This document shows positions 51,840 to 62,129 of a DNA stretch of 64,000 nt, in pieces (the stretch's first letter is position 1; every line of letters starts with the position of its first letter). The stretch is from an uncultured Acetobacteraceae bacterium (lineage in GTDB: Bacteria; Pseudomonadota; Alphaproteobacteria; Acetobacterales; Acetobacteraceae). The notes below the pieces were generated by a model, which saw only the letters and a list, made by a program, of their open reading frames with translations, did no database searches and was not told the DNA's origin. The stretch covers positions 1 through 64,000 of the forward strand of contig CALTUD010000020.1 in NCBI GenBank assembly GCA_943912335.1. The letters are read 5' to 3'. A program made the translations under genes and the position numbers.

Positions 51840-51842
51840 ACC

Positions 51843-52289
51843 ATGCAGATCGTCATCAAGGCCGCCCTGGCCTATCTGATCGTGCTGCTGGTGATCCGCA
51901 TCATCGGCAGGCGCACCGCCAGCCAGCAGGCGCCGATGGACATGGTGGTGCTGTTCCTGTTCGGCGGCATGACGGTCAGCGCGGTGCTGGGCGAGGACCA
52001 CAGCTTCTTCAGCGCCATGAGCGCCCTGTTCACGGTCGGGCTGCTGCATGTCTGCGTCTCGTGGCTCAAGCTGCGCTTCGTCTGGCTCGAGCGCGTGCTC
52101 GACGGAACGCCGATCGTCGTGTTCCGCGACGGCGTCTGGGACGAAGGCGCCATGCGCCGCCTGCGGCTGCAACAGGCCGATCTCCGCACGGCGGCGCGGC
52201 AGCAGGGCCTGGACGATCTCGCCGACATCGCGGTGGCGATCGTCGAACGCGACGGCACCCTGTCCGTCATAGAGAAGAACAAGTCGTAA
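51843..52289 (+). CDS. DUF421 (YetF-like) membrane protein
   Basis: A 148-residue protein with about three membrane helices (4-20, 33-50, 60-78) and a C-terminal cytoplasmic domain (LDGTPIVVFRDGVWDEGAMRR and VAIVERDGTLSVIEK), the plan of DUF421/YetF proteins. VIRIIGRRTASQQAPMDMVV is the family signature region. Members occur in envelope and stress contexts, and YetF-type proteins have been linked to spore or membrane functions in Firmicutes; the role here is unknown. It is the second gene of a two-gene operon. Confidence 0.85.
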   Translation: MQIVIKAALAYLIVLLVIRIIGRRTASQQAPMDMVVLFLFGGMTVSAVLGEDHSFFSAMSALFTVGLLHVCVSWLKLRFVWLERVLDGTPIVVFRDGVWDEGAMRRLRLQQADLRTAARQQGLDDLADIAVAIVERDGTLSVIEKNKS

Positions 52290-52408
52290 TTACGAAAATC
52301 GTAGTACAGAAATCATCACTATTTTGAAATCCTGGACTTGTTCTGAAACCGGCAACGTCCAGATCGGTTCCTCCGCCGCCCAAACGGCATCAATGGAGGA
52401 ACAAGACC

Positions 52409-52864
52409 ATGAAAGAAGCGATCGAAATCGTCGGCACCGTCGAGGACATCTTCGCCCACCGTGTCACGCTGAAGACGGAAACAGGCAAGACGCTGGTCGA
52501 TTTCGGACCCGGAGCCGATCTGGCGGACATCGAGCCCGGCCAGGAGATCGGCGTCCGGGGCGAACGGAAGCCCGGCGAACTCAAGGCGCGTGATATCCGC
52601 ACCGGATCGGGCGCGTGGACATCGGTTACCGCCGAAGAAAAGCACCCGAAACAGGACGGCAAGAACAAGCCGACCGGCAAGGGCGACGCGGGAGCCCCCG
52701 ACGATGCACGCGTCACCGCCCTGCTGGACGAGGCCGGCTATACCGATCACGCCGAGCGCTCCCGCAAGCCGAAGCATGTGGAGGTCACGGCGTCCAAGGA
52801 CGGCAAGCGCCACACGGTGCATGTCCATGCCGACGGCGTGAAGAAGGCCGAACCGGTCACCTGA
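52409..52864 (+). CDS. Small hypothetical protein with OB-like N-terminal part
   Basis: A 151-residue soluble protein. Residues 1-65 (IVGTVEDIFAHRVTLKTETG, DIEPGQEIGVRGERK) resemble a single OB-type or S1-like barrel. The middle is rich in Lys, Gly and Asp and probably unstructured, and the last 40 residues (PKHVEVTASKDGKRHTVHVH) form a second small beta segment. AGGAACAAGACC with GGAGGAAC before the ATG is a good ribosome-binding site. A nucleic-acid or metal role is possible but unproven. It stands alone. Confidence 0.7.
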   Translation: MKEAIEIVGTVEDIFAHRVTLKTETGKTLVDFGPGADLADIEPGQEIGVRGERKPGELKARDIRTGSGAWTSVTAEEKHPKQDGKNKPTGKGDAGAPDDARVTALLDEAGYTDHAERSRKPKHVEVTASKDGKRHTVHVHADGVKKAEPVT

Positions 52865-52897
52865 CCCCTCGTTCCGCCCTTGCGATGGCAAGTCGGC

Positions 52898-52921
52898 CCC
52901 GGCGTCGTTCCAGACGCCGGG
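52898..52921. terminator. Hairpin after the OB-like gene
   Basis: A 9-bp stem CCCGGCGTC with GACGCCGGG and a 6-base loop, 34 bp after the stop. There is no U-run behind it, so terminator activity is only likely. Confidence 0.5.
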
Positions 52922-53046
52922 AACGGTCGGCGCATGTCCGGTCTCCCGAAGAAACGACGCGGCGTTGACGACTTGTTCATCCGGGCGTGGTCTCCTACTT
53001 CACCCGCATGGACGACACCCCCTTCCACCCTTCGACTGGCGAGACC

Positions 53047-53676
53047 ATGACCGACGTGCACGAGCCCACGCCCGTTCAGACGACCGACACCGTGCCCCCG
53101 GGTGCGGCGGAGGCGCATGAGCCCACCACCGAAGGGCTGATGCAGGAAGCCGGCGAGCGCATCCGGACGCTGGAAGCCCAGCTGGAGGAGATGCGCGAGA
53201 AGTGGATGCGCGCCGAGGCGGAGAACCAGAACGTCCGCACGCGCGCCAAGCGCGACGTGGACGACGCACGCCAGTACGCCGTCACCAAATTCGCCAAGGA
53301 CGTGGTGGAAGCGGCCGAGAATCTCCGTCGCGGCCTGTCCTCCCTGCCGGCCGATGCGGGCGACAACCCGATGCTGACCAAGCTGCGCGAGGGCTTCGAG
53401 GGCGTGGAGCGCTCGTTCCTGGGCATCCTGGAGCGCAACGGCATCGCCGGCACCGACCCCACCGGCGCGCCGTTCGACGCCAATCTGCATCAGGCGATGG
53501 CCGAGCAGCCCTCGGCCGAGCACCCGCCCGGCACGGTGATGCAGAGCTGGACCTCGGCCTGGACCCTGAACGGCCGTCTGCTGAAGCCGGCCATGGTGGT
53601 GGTGGCCAAGGCGCCGGAAGGCGCGCCGCCGCCGTCCGCCGAGTCCGAGCCGGTCTCGATCGACCGTACGGCCTGA
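53047..53676 (+). CDS. grpE: Nucleotide exchange factor GrpE
   Basis: A 209-residue GrpE: a long N-terminal coiled-coil (about 45-105, RIRTLEAQLEEMREKWMRAEAENQNVRTRAKRD in parts) and the C-terminal beta domain with NGIAGTDPTGAPFDANLHQAM and TVMQSWTSAWTLNGRLLKPAMVVV. GrpE releases ADP from DnaK. The ATG at 53047 (MTDVHEPTP) was chosen over an upstream one because of the preceding GGCGAGA. It is 169 bp ahead of dnaK; hrcA, often its neighbour, is not in the window. Confidence 0.95.
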   Translation: MTDVHEPTPVQTTDTVPPGAAEAHEPTTEGLMQEAGERIRTLEAQLEEMREKWMRAEAENQNVRTRAKRDVDDARQYAVTKFAKDVVEAAENLRRGLSSLPADAGDNPMLTKLREGFEGVERSFLGILERNGIAGTDPTGAPFDANLHQAMAEQPSAEHPPGTVMQSWTSAWTLNGRLLKPAMVVVAKAPEGAPPPSAESEPVSIDRTA

Positions 53677-53762
53677 GCCACCGGCTTCGGACCGTCTTTC
53701 TCGTTCGGACCCGCCCTTCCGCCCTTGTCTGACGGGTTGGGTCTGAATACATCCGTTCCCGC

Positions 53763-53783
53763 GCCCGGATCTCAGATCCGGGC
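53763..53783. terminator. Palindrome between grpE and dnaK
   Basis: GCCCGGATCT and AGATCCGGGC, two perfect 10-base arms separated by one base, lie 60 bp before the dnaK ATG. It may be a terminator or an RNA-processing or stability element that sets different levels for grpE and dnaK. Confidence 0.5.
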
Positions 53784-53844
53784 TTCCCCAAGGGCTGGGG
53801 TCGGTGCTTCGGGCCGGCAACAGCCGCTGATCAGGAGAGTTTGA

Positions 53845-55773
<1,929 letters not shown>

Positions 55774-55785
55774 TATCGCGTCTCC

Positions 55786-55821
55786 GGGGAGCGCGGCGTG
55801 TGAGCGCCCGCTCCCCTTTTT
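55786..55821 (+). terminator. Rho-independent terminator after dnaK
   Basis: An 8-bp stem GGGGAGCG with CGCTCCCC around a GC-rich loop, immediately followed by TTTTT, 13 bp past the dnaK stop. This is the clearest intrinsic terminator in the window and separates dnaK from dnaJ. Confidence 0.85.
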
Positions 55822-55885
55822 CTTGTGTGTTCATGACGGGATCGCGCGCCCATGAATGGGGCGCGATTTCGCCGATGAGGGTTCG

Positions 55886-57019
55886 ATGGCCAAGCAGGAC
55901 TACTACGCGACCCTGGAGGTCGCCCGGGATGCCTCTGCGGACGACCTGAAGAAGGCGTATCGCAAGCTTGCCATGAAGTTCCACCCGGACCGTAATCCGG
56001 GCGACAAGAGCGCAGAAGCGCGCTTCAAGGAAATCAGCGAAGCCTACGACATCCTCAAGGATGATCAGAAGCGCGCCGCCTATGACCGCTACGGCCATGC
56101 CGCCTTCGAAGGCGGCGGTCCGGGCGCCGGCGGGTTCGGCGGCTTTGAGGGCGGCCTCGGCGACATCTTCGACCAGATGTTCGGCGACATGATGGGCGGC
56201 CGTCGCGGCGGCGGCGGGCGCGCCCGCACCGGCAACGACATACGCGCCCAGGTCGAGATCAGCCTCACCGAGGCGTTCTCCGGCATCAAGGTGCCGCTCA
56301 AGGTGCCCAGCCGCGTGTCCTGCGACAGCTGCGGCGGCACCGGCTCCGAGGACAAGAGCCGCGGCGCGGAGACCTGCCCGACCTGTCACGGTGCCGGCAA
56401 GGTGCGTGCGCAGCAGGGCTTCTTTCTGGTCGAGCGCGGCTGCCCCACCTGCGGCGGCGCCGGTCGCGTGGTGCGCAACCCGTGCAAGGTCTGCCGCGGC
56501 GCCGGAACGGTGGAAAAGGAGCGCTCGCTCTCGGTGGACATCCCCGCCGGCATCGAGGACGGCACCCGTCTGCGCGTCGCGGGAGAAGGCGAGGCGGGCC
56601 CGCAGGGCGCGCCGAACGGCGATCTCTATCTGCATGTCGGCGTGAAGCCGCACGAGATCTTCCAGCGCGACGGCTCCACCGTGGTGGTGCGCCTGCCGCT
56701 CGACATGGTCACCGCCACGCTGGGCGGCCATGTGGAAGTCCCGGTGGTGGACGGAACGCGCGCGCGCCTGTCCGTCCCGGCCGGCTCGCAGACCGGCGAT
56801 CAGCACAGGCTGCGCGGCAAGGGCTTCTCCGTGCTGCGCTCCGCCGCCCGCGGCGACATGTATGTGGTGTTTGCGGTGGAAACCCCGCGTCATCTCACCA
56901 AGCGTCAGCGCGAGCTGCTCGAGGAGTTCCGCGGCGAGACCGGCGAGAACGACAAGAGTCATCCCGAAACCGAAGGCTTCTTCGGCAAGGTGCGCGACTT
57001 CTTCGAAGGCCGCGCCTGA
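55886..57019 (+). CDS. dnaJ: Chaperone DnaJ (Hsp40)
   Basis: A 377-residue type I DnaJ. The J domain (MKFHPDRNPGDK with HPD) is followed by a Gly/Phe-rich linker (about 75-125), four zinc-binding repeats CDSCGGTG, CPTCHGAG, CPTCGGAG and CKVCRGAG, and the C-terminal substrate domain. The ATG at 55886 (MAKQDYYATLEVARDAS) is the family start; the frame is open ten codons upstream. It is separated from dnaK by a terminator and runs into dapB three bases later, so a dnaJ-dapB transcript is likely. Confidence 0.97.
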   Translation: MAKQDYYATLEVARDASADDLKKAYRKLAMKFHPDRNPGDKSAEARFKEISEAYDILKDDQKRAAYDRYGHAAFEGGGPGAGGFGGFEGGLGDIFDQMFGDMMGGRRGGGGRARTGNDIRAQVEISLTEAFSGIKVPLKVPSRVSCDSCGGTGSEDKSRGAETCPTCHGAGKVRAQQGFFLVERGCPTCGGAGRVVRNPCKVCRGAGTVEKERSLSVDIPAGIEDGTRLRVAGEGEAGPQGAPNGDLYLHVGVKPHEIFQRDGSTVVVRLPLDMVTATLGGHVEVPVVDGTRARLSVPAGSQTGDQHRLRGKGFSVLRSAARGDMYVVFAVETPRHLTKRQRELLEEFRGETGENDKSHPETEGFFGKVRDFFEGRA

Positions 57020-57021
57020 GC

Positions 57022-57765
57022 ATGGACGATCTCCCGCGCATCGGCATCGCCGGCCTGTCCGGACGGGTCGGCAGGCTGCTGCGCGAGGAGATCGAATTCG
57101 CCGCCCTGCCGTTCGCGGGCGGGATCGGTCGTGACGGCGATCTGGCCGAACTCGCCGCACGCTGCGACGTGGTGATCGACTTCACCCATGCCGACACCGC
57201 CCCGCGTCACGCCGCCATTCTGGCCGAGGCCGGCGTCAACTGGGTGCTCGGCACCACCGGCCTGTCAGACACCGCGCAGAAGGCGGTCGAAGATGCCGCA
57301 TCCCGCATCGTCGTCGTGCAGGCCTCGAACTTTTCTCCCGGCGTGGTGCTGATGACCGCGCTCGCCCGACGCGCGGCCGCGTCGCTGCCCGCCGACCAGT
57401 ACGACGCCGAGATCCTGGAAACCCATCACCGCCAGAAGGTCGATGCCCCCTCCGGCACCGCCCTGTCGCTCGGACGCGCCGTCGCGGATGCGCGCGGACA
57501 GTATTTCGACGTCATACGCGACAGCGGCCGCGACGGTCATACCGGTGCCCGACGCCCCGGCGCGATCGGCTTCGCCGCCCTGCGTTCCGGCCAGATCGTC
57601 GGCGAACACACGCTGTCCTTCACATCGGACGCGGAACAGCTCTCGATCGAGCATCGCGCCTTCGACCGTCGCGTCTTCGCCACCGGCGCGTTGCGCGCCG
57701 CCCGCTGGGCGTATCGCCACGCACCGGGTTTGTTCGGCATGGAAAACGTACTCGATCTCGTGTGA
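57022..57765 (+). CDS. dapB: 4-hydroxy-tetrahydrodipicolinate reductase
   Basis: A 247-residue DapB for lysine and peptidoglycan precursor synthesis. GIAGLSGRVGRLL is the NAD(P)-binding loop (GxxGxxGxx with Ser in place of the usual Gly or Arg). VIDFTHADT and LGTTGLSDTAQKA follow. ETHHRQKVDAPSGTALSLG holds the catalytic His and Lys and the substrate-binding TA pair. The N-terminal region is about 20 residues shorter than in E. coli, as in many Alphaproteobacteria. It follows dnaJ by two bases. Confidence 0.95.
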   Translation: MDDLPRIGIAGLSGRVGRLLREEIEFAALPFAGGIGRDGDLAELAARCDVVIDFTHADTAPRHAAILAEAGVNWVLGTTGLSDTAQKAVEDAASRIVVVQASNFSPGVVLMTALARRAAASLPADQYDAEILETHHRQKVDAPSGTALSLGRAVADARGQYFDVIRDSGRDGHTGARRPGAIGFAALRSGQIVGEHTLSFTSDAEQLSIEHRAFDRRVFATGALRAARWAYRHAPGLFGMENVLDLV

Positions 57766-57966
57766 CCGTAAAATTTCAAGAATCCTGCCGCTCCGACAGG
57801 ATCAATCCAAAGCCCTGATTCCAGGCCCCGTTTTCCGTCCATCACGGCATCGCTGCGCGTGAAATCCCCTGTTTCACCGCCTCGCGCGCGCCGGTTGCAT
57901 CGCCGCTACCCGCACGCCATCCTTGACCCCCCCCTCCGTTTCCGTCACACCCCCCAACCTTCGGCA

Positions 57967-57985
57967 GCCGCTCACGGGGAGCGGC
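57967..57985 (+). promoter_or_regulatory. Hairpin in the metK leader
   Basis: GCCGCTC pairs with GAGCGGC around the loop ACGGG, 55 bp before the metK ATG, in a 274-bp leader without a gene. The leader also has CCCC (in CGACCCCTTG) that could pair with the GGGG of the ribosome-binding site just before the ATG. It does not match a SAM riboswitch class that I can recognise, so a regulatory role is only a possibility. Confidence 0.35.
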
Positions 57986-58039
57986 GGCCTCTATGGGCGC
58001 GTCCGACCCCTTGCTCGGCGCCACATCGGGGATAATGTC

Positions 58040-59227
58040 ATGCGCAACAAGGGCGACTTTCTGTTCACCTCGGAATCCGTTTCCGAAGGTCATCCGGACA
58101 AGGTTGCCGACCGTATCAGCGATACGGTGCTCGATTGCTTCCTGCGGGCCGACCCGGAAGCGCGCGTCGCCTGCGAAACGCTGGTGACCACCAATCGCAT
58201 CGTGCTGGCCGGCGAAGTGCGCGGTCCGTCCTCCGTGAACCGGGACCTGCTCGAGAACGCCACGCGCGAAGCGGTGCGCGACATCGGCTACGACCAGTCC
58301 GGCTTCTCCTGGAAGGACGCCGAATTCCAGTACTACCTCCATGCGCAGTCCGCCGACATCGCCGTCGGCGTCGATAGCGCGGGCGAGAAGGACGAGGGTG
58401 CCGGCGACCAGGGCATCATGTTCGGCTTCGCCACCACCGAAACCGAAAGCCTGATGCCGGCGCCGATCTCGTATTCGCACGAGATCCTTCGCCGCATGGC
58501 CGCCTATCGCAAGAGCGGACACGCGCTCGGCCAGGGCCTGCAGCCCGACGCCAAGAGCCAGGTTACGCTGCGCTATGTCGACGGCAAGCCGGTGGGCGCC
58601 ACCTCGGTCGTGATCTCCACCCAGCACGACGAGGGCAAGAACCAGAACGAGATCCGCGAGGCGCTGCGCCACGTGGTGGCCGAGGTGCTGCCGGAAGGCT
58701 GGACCGTGCCGGAAGACCAGTTCTACGTGAACCCGACCGGCATCTTCGTGATCGGCGGCCCTGACGGCGATTGCGGCCTCACCGGCCGCAAGATCATCGT
58801 CGACACCTACGGCGGTGCTGCCCCGCATGGCGGCGGCGCGTTCTCCGGCAAGGATCCCACCAAGGTGGACCGTTCGGCCGCCTATGTGTGCCGCTACCTC
58901 GCCAAGAACGTGGTCGCCGCCGGTCTCGCCGATCGCTGCACCCTGCAGCTCTCCTACGCCATCGGCGTGGCGCATCCTCTGTCGCTCTATGTCGATCTCG
59001 ACGGCACCGGCAAGGATGTCGACGAGGCACGTCTCGAGCGCGTGCTGCGCGAAGCGGTCGACCTCACCCCGCGCGGCATCCGCCGCCACCTTCGCATGAA
59101 CCGTCCGATCTACGCCCAGACCGCGGCGTACGGCCATTTCGGCCGCACTCCGGACGCGGCGCAGGACGACTTCACCTGGGAGCGCACCGACCTCGTCGAC
59201 ACGCTCCGTCAGGCGTTCAACCGCTAA
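58040..59227 (+). CDS. metK: S-adenosylmethionine synthetase
   Basis: A 395-residue MetK. FTSESVSEGHPDKVADRISDTVLD is the ATP-binding start (GHPDK), GAGDQGIMFGFA the second motif, and GGGAFSGKDPTKVDRSAAY the third (GGGAFSxKDxxKVDRS). It makes SAM from methionine and ATP for all the methyltransferases in this window, among others. The ATG at 58040 (MRNKGDFLFTSE) has GGGGATAA nearby; the open frame upstream is not conserved. It is 18 bp ahead of trmB and probably cotranscribed with it. Confidence 0.97.
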   Translation: MRNKGDFLFTSESVSEGHPDKVADRISDTVLDCFLRADPEARVACETLVTTNRIVLAGEVRGPSSVNRDLLENATREAVRDIGYDQSGFSWKDAEFQYYLHAQSADIAVGVDSAGEKDEGAGDQGIMFGFATTETESLMPAPISYSHEILRRMAAYRKSGHALGQGLQPDAKSQVTLRYVDGKPVGATSVVISTQHDEGKNQNEIREALRHVVAEVLPEGWTVPEDQFYVNPTGIFVIGGPDGDCGLTGRKIIVDTYGGAAPHGGGAFSGKDPTKVDRSAAYVCRYLAKNVVAAGLADRCTLQLSYAIGVAHPLSLYVDLDGTGKDVDEARLERVLREAVDLTPRGIRRHLRMNRPIYAQTAAYGHFGRTPDAAQDDFTWERTDLVDTLRQAFNR

Positions 59228-59245
59228 GCGGACACGGAAGCCTTC

Positions 59246-59932
59246 ATGGTCAAGCCGCCGCCCGACCGGCTCTACGGACGGCAGCGTTCCCATCCGCTGC
59301 GTCCGCGCCAGCAGCTTCTGCTGGACGCGACGCTGCCCAGGCTGCGCTTTTCCGGCCCCGACGCTCCGGCGTCGGCGTTCGGGATCGCGCCCGCCGAACT
59401 CTGGCTCGAGGTCGGGTTCGGCGGCGGCGAGCACGCGCTCGCCCAGGCCGAAACCCATCCCGGTATCGCGCTGATCGCCTGCGAGGTGTTCGAGAACGGG
59501 CTCTGCTCGCTGCTCGGCCGTCTGGTGCCCGAAGGCGGCGAGGACAGCGCGCCGCTGCCCGCCAATCTGCGTTTGTGGGATGACGACGCCCGCACCCTGT
59601 TGCGGCAGATGCCGGATCGCTGCCTGGACCGGCTGTTCCTCCTGTTCCCCGATCCCTGGCCCAAGGCGCGTCACGCCAAGCGCCGCTTCGTGCATCCCGA
59701 GACCATCCCGCTGCTGGCCCGCGTGCTCAAGCCCGGCGCCATCTGGCGCGTCGCCAGCGACGACCCGACCTATCAAGGCTGGGTGCGCGAGGTGATGGCG
59801 GCGCAGACCCTGTTCGAGACCCCGGAACCCGCCACGGAGCGCCCGGAAGGCTGGCCGCCGACACGCTACGAGGCCAAGGCACTGCGCGCGGGACGTCAGC
59901 CGCTCTACTGGTCCTTCGTCCGGCGCGGCTGA
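59246..59932 (+). CDS. trmB: tRNA (guanosine(46)-N7)-methyltransferase
   Basis: A 228-residue SAM-dependent methyltransferase. LWLEVGFGGGEHALAQAE is the SAM loop, IACEVFENGL the acidic loop, and LLFPDPWPKARHAKRRFVH the TrmB signature. WRVASDDPTYQGWV and the C-terminal TRYEAKALRAGR complete the family pattern. It methylates G46 in the variable loop of tRNAs. Together with metK it forms a small operon linking methyl-donor synthesis with tRNA modification. Confidence 0.95.
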   Translation: MVKPPPDRLYGRQRSHPLRPRQQLLLDATLPRLRFSGPDAPASAFGIAPAELWLEVGFGGGEHALAQAETHPGIALIACEVFENGLCSLLGRLVPEGGEDSAPLPANLRLWDDDARTLLRQMPDRCLDRLFLLFPDPWPKARHAKRRFVHPETIPLLARVLKPGAIWRVASDDPTYQGWVREVMAAQTLFETPEPATERPEGWPPTRYEAKALRAGRQPLYWSFVRRG

Positions 59933-59993
59933 GCCGCGCGGCAACCGTTCCCGCCACCGGGCGATGGAGCTTCCAGCCGAAGGAGCCCCGCCC

Positions 59994-60308
59994 ATGCTGA
60001 CCAGAACCGCCCTCTACGAAGGCTCGATCGAAGCGGGCGGGGAAGATGCCTTCTTCGCCGATGTCGAAAAACGCCTCGTTCCCATCTGGAAGCAGTTCCC
60101 CAACGTGCTGGACGTGCGCGTGCAGCGGGTGCGCTCCTCTGATCCCGGCGCGCTGCCGATCGTCATGATCCTGGAGATGGATTTCGCCGACCGCGCCGCG
60201 CTGGACGAGTCGCTCGCCTCCGACATCAAGACACACGCCCACGCCCTCACGCTCGACGTGCTCAAACCCTTCACCGGCCGCTTCTTCCATCTGATCGCCG
60301 AGGCCTGA
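59994..60308 (+). CDS. Small protein of the dimeric alpha/beta barrel type (EthD/NIPSNAP-like)
   Basis: A 104-residue protein with the ferredoxin-like strand-helix pattern of dimeric alpha/beta barrels (MLTRTALYEGSIEAGGEDAFFADVEKRL, PIVMILEMDFADRAALDESLASD shortened here to MILEMDFADRAALDESLAS). GAAGGAG lies eight bases before the ATG at 59994, which is preferred over one ten codons upstream. Such proteins bind small organic ligands or haem; no catalytic residue can be named. It is between trmB and a LacI-type regulator on the same strand. Confidence 0.7.
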   Translation: MLTRTALYEGSIEAGGEDAFFADVEKRLVPIWKQFPNVLDVRVQRVRSSDPGALPIVMILEMDFADRAALDESLASDIKTHAHALTLDVLKPFTGRFFHLIAEA

Positions 60309-60354
60309 ACCCCGTGCTTTGATCCGGCGGGCGGTCGGCGCTACCACCGCTGCC

Positions 60355-61380
60355 ATGTCCGACCACGCGCCGCCGAAACGCTTCGTGTCTTCCGTCGCGG
60401 TGGCGCGTCTCGCCGGCGTGTCGCAGTCGGCGGTCTCGCGCACCTTTTCCGAGAACGGCAGCGTGTCGGCCCGCACACGCGAGAAGGTGCTGCAGGCGGC
60501 GGCAGCCCTCGACTATCGCCCCAGCCACATCCCCCGCATCATGCTCACGGGCCGCTCCCGCCTGATCGGCATCGTGGTGGGCGGGCTCGACAACCCCTAC
60601 TACGCCGCCGTGCTCGACCGCTTCGCACTCGCCCTGCGCGAGAACGGACAGCAGGTGGTGCTGGTGCGGATCGACACCGGCCTGGCGCTGGACGGCGCGC
60701 TGCAGCGCCTGTCCGCCTATCGCGTCGATGCGGTGCTGACCGCGATCCCGGTCCGCACGGAGCAGGCCGCGCAGGCCCTGTCCGCGCTGCGCATTCCGGT
60801 AATCTGCTTCAACGCCGACCCCACCGCCGAGAACGTCTTCTCCATCCGCTCCGGCAATCGCGCCGCCGGGGCGCAGGCCGCGGAACTGCTGTTCGCACGC
60901 GGCGCGCGCCGCTTCGCCTTTGTGGGCGCGCCTGCGGTGCACGCCGCCTCGCAGCAGCGCGGCGGCGGCTTCCGCGACGCCCTGGCGCGTCTGGGCGCGG
61001 CCCCGCCGGTCGAACGCACCGGCGCGGACGATTACCGCTCCGGCTTCGCCATCGGCGCCGAGCTGTTCGCCGGAAACGCGCCGCTCCCGGACGGGGTGTT
61101 CTGTTCCAACGACCTGATGGCGTGCGGCGTCATCGACGCGCTGCGCGAGCGCGGCCTTGCCGTGCCAGGACAGGTGCGGTTGATCGGCTACGACAACATC
61201 CCGCAGGCCGAATGGCGCGGCTACGACCTCAGCAGCTTCGACCAGCAGCCCGATCGGATGATCGAGGCCGCGCTGGAGATGCTGGCGCTGGTTCTGGGGG
61301 GAGGGGAGCCGGCGGAACGGAGCCGGACGATCCCGGCGCGGCTGGTGGAACGCGGCAGCAGCGCGGCGGGGGAGGGGTAG
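60355..61380 (+). CDS. LacI family transcriptional regulator
   Basis: A 341-residue regulator. The DNA-binding headpiece is SSVAVARLAGVSQSAVSRTF with the hinge region REKVLQAAAALDYRPS. A periplasmic-binding-protein-like effector domain follows (LIGIVVGGLDNPYYAAVLDRF, GVFCSNDLMACGVIDALRERGL, LIGYDNIPQAEW). The start at 60355 (MSDHAPPKRF) was chosen from the headpiece position. No sugar-uptake operon is adjacent, so its target and ligand are unknown. It is followed by a double terminator and converges with two small genes. Confidence 0.9.
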   Translation: MSDHAPPKRFVSSVAVARLAGVSQSAVSRTFSENGSVSARTREKVLQAAAALDYRPSHIPRIMLTGRSRLIGIVVGGLDNPYYAAVLDRFALALRENGQQVVLVRIDTGLALDGALQRLSAYRVDAVLTAIPVRTEQAAQALSALRIPVICFNADPTAENVFSIRSGNRAAGAQAAELLFARGARRFAFVGAPAVHAASQQRGGGFRDALARLGAAPPVERTGADDYRSGFAIGAELFAGNAPLPDGVFCSNDLMACGVIDALRERGLAVPGQVRLIGYDNIPQAEWRGYDLSSFDQQPDRMIEAALEMLALVLGGGEPAERSRTIPARLVERGSSAAGEG

Positions 61381-61382
61381 AA

Positions 61383-61431
61383 ACGGAAGCGGTTCGATCC
61401 GCTTCCGTCGGTCCGCCCCGCGAACGGGGCG
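61383..61431. terminator. Double hairpin terminator
   Basis: Two hairpins in tandem: ACGGAAGCGG with CCGCTTCCGT (61383-61408), then CGCCCCG with CGGGGCG and loop CGAA (61414-61431). They lie between the convergent LacI-type gene and the small-protein pair and can work in both directions. Confidence 0.75.
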
Positions 61432-61439
61432 TCCGGTCT

Positions 61440-61682
61440 TCAGGCGACGCTGGTCGCCTCGGCCTGCTGCACGGCCACTTCCTCGCCGACCTTCACCCAA
61501 AGCGCAGCGGCTTCGAGATTGTCCTCGGCGCGGAGTTCGGCCGCACGCTTCAGGGCCCAGGCGCGGGCGTTGCGTCCATGCTTGTTGATCATCAGGCGCG
61601 CGGCCTGGCGGTAGCTCATACGCGGCTTCACGACGGCGGGGCGCACGGCCTCCGCGGTCTGCGTGGTCATCATCGCTGCCAT
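61440..61682 (-). CDS. Small basic helical protein
   Basis: An 80-residue protein rich in Ala and helix-forming residues (YRQAARLMINKHGRNARAWALKRAAELRAEDNLEAAALWVKVGEEVAV in parts), with a basic first half and an acidic second half. It has no signal or membrane segment. The ATG overlaps the stop of the preceding gene by one base (TAATG), so translation is coupled. Its strongly acidic partner suggests that the two proteins pair up. No function is known to me. Confidence 0.65.
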   Translation of the reverse strand: MAAMMTTQTAEAVRPAVVKPRMSYRQAARLMINKHGRNARAWALKRAAELRAEDNLEAAALWVKVGEEVAVQQAEATSVA

Positions 61683-62017
61683 TATTCCTTGTCCGCGTCC
61701 TCGTCGTCTTCTTCGTCGTCCTCGTCCTCGTCGGTCTCGATCAGGAACACCGCGAACTCGTCACGGTCGTCCTCGCTGATCTCGCCATCGGCGGACGCTT
61801 CCGCGAAACCCTGCTCGTAATGCTGGGCCTCGGTCTCGTTGGCTTCGCGCACCGTCAGCTCGGCCTCGCCGTCCCACACCGGCTCGCCGTCGCGCTCGAA
61901 TTCCTGCAAGGCCTCGGTGACGTTGCCCGTCGCCGCTTCTTCCTGGGCCAGCGCAAGCGTTTCTTCCGGGAACACCAGGATCGGCTCCCCGGCAATCTCG
62001 ATCACAAACAAGGGCAT
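61682..62017 (-). CDS. Small acidic protein with Asp/Glu tail
   Basis: A 111-residue acidic protein: MPLFVIEIAGEPILVFPEE begins a small beta domain, EANETEAQHYEQGFAEAS is helical, and the last 20 residues are almost only Asp and Glu (EDEDDEEDDEDADKE). A highly acidic tail of this kind can mimic nucleic acid or bind basic partners. It is coupled to the following small basic protein. No family is recognised. Confidence 0.65.
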   Translation of the reverse strand: MPLFVIEIAGEPILVFPEETLALAQEEAATGNVTEALQEFERDGEPVWDGEAELTVREANETEAQHYEQGFAEASADGEISEDDRDEFAVFLIETDEDEDDEEDDEDADKE

Positions 62018-62129
62018 CGCTTACGACCTTCCAGTCCCTTTCCGCTCGTGGGGAGCGGTTCTCGTGCGCCGTCCTTATCAGGGAACCGGACCCGGAAAAA
62101 GCGACAGATTCACGGTGCAGGTCGCACGT

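Noticed and set aside
52922..53046. CIRCE operator or sigma-32 promoter upstream of grpE
   Set aside because: No TTAGCACTC inverted repeat and no acceptable CTTGAA/CCCCAT pair were seen before grpE, dnaK or dnaJ.
57766..58039. SAM-II or SAM/SAH riboswitch before metK
   Set aside because: I could not find the conserved core of either class; only a generic hairpin is present, recorded with low confidence.
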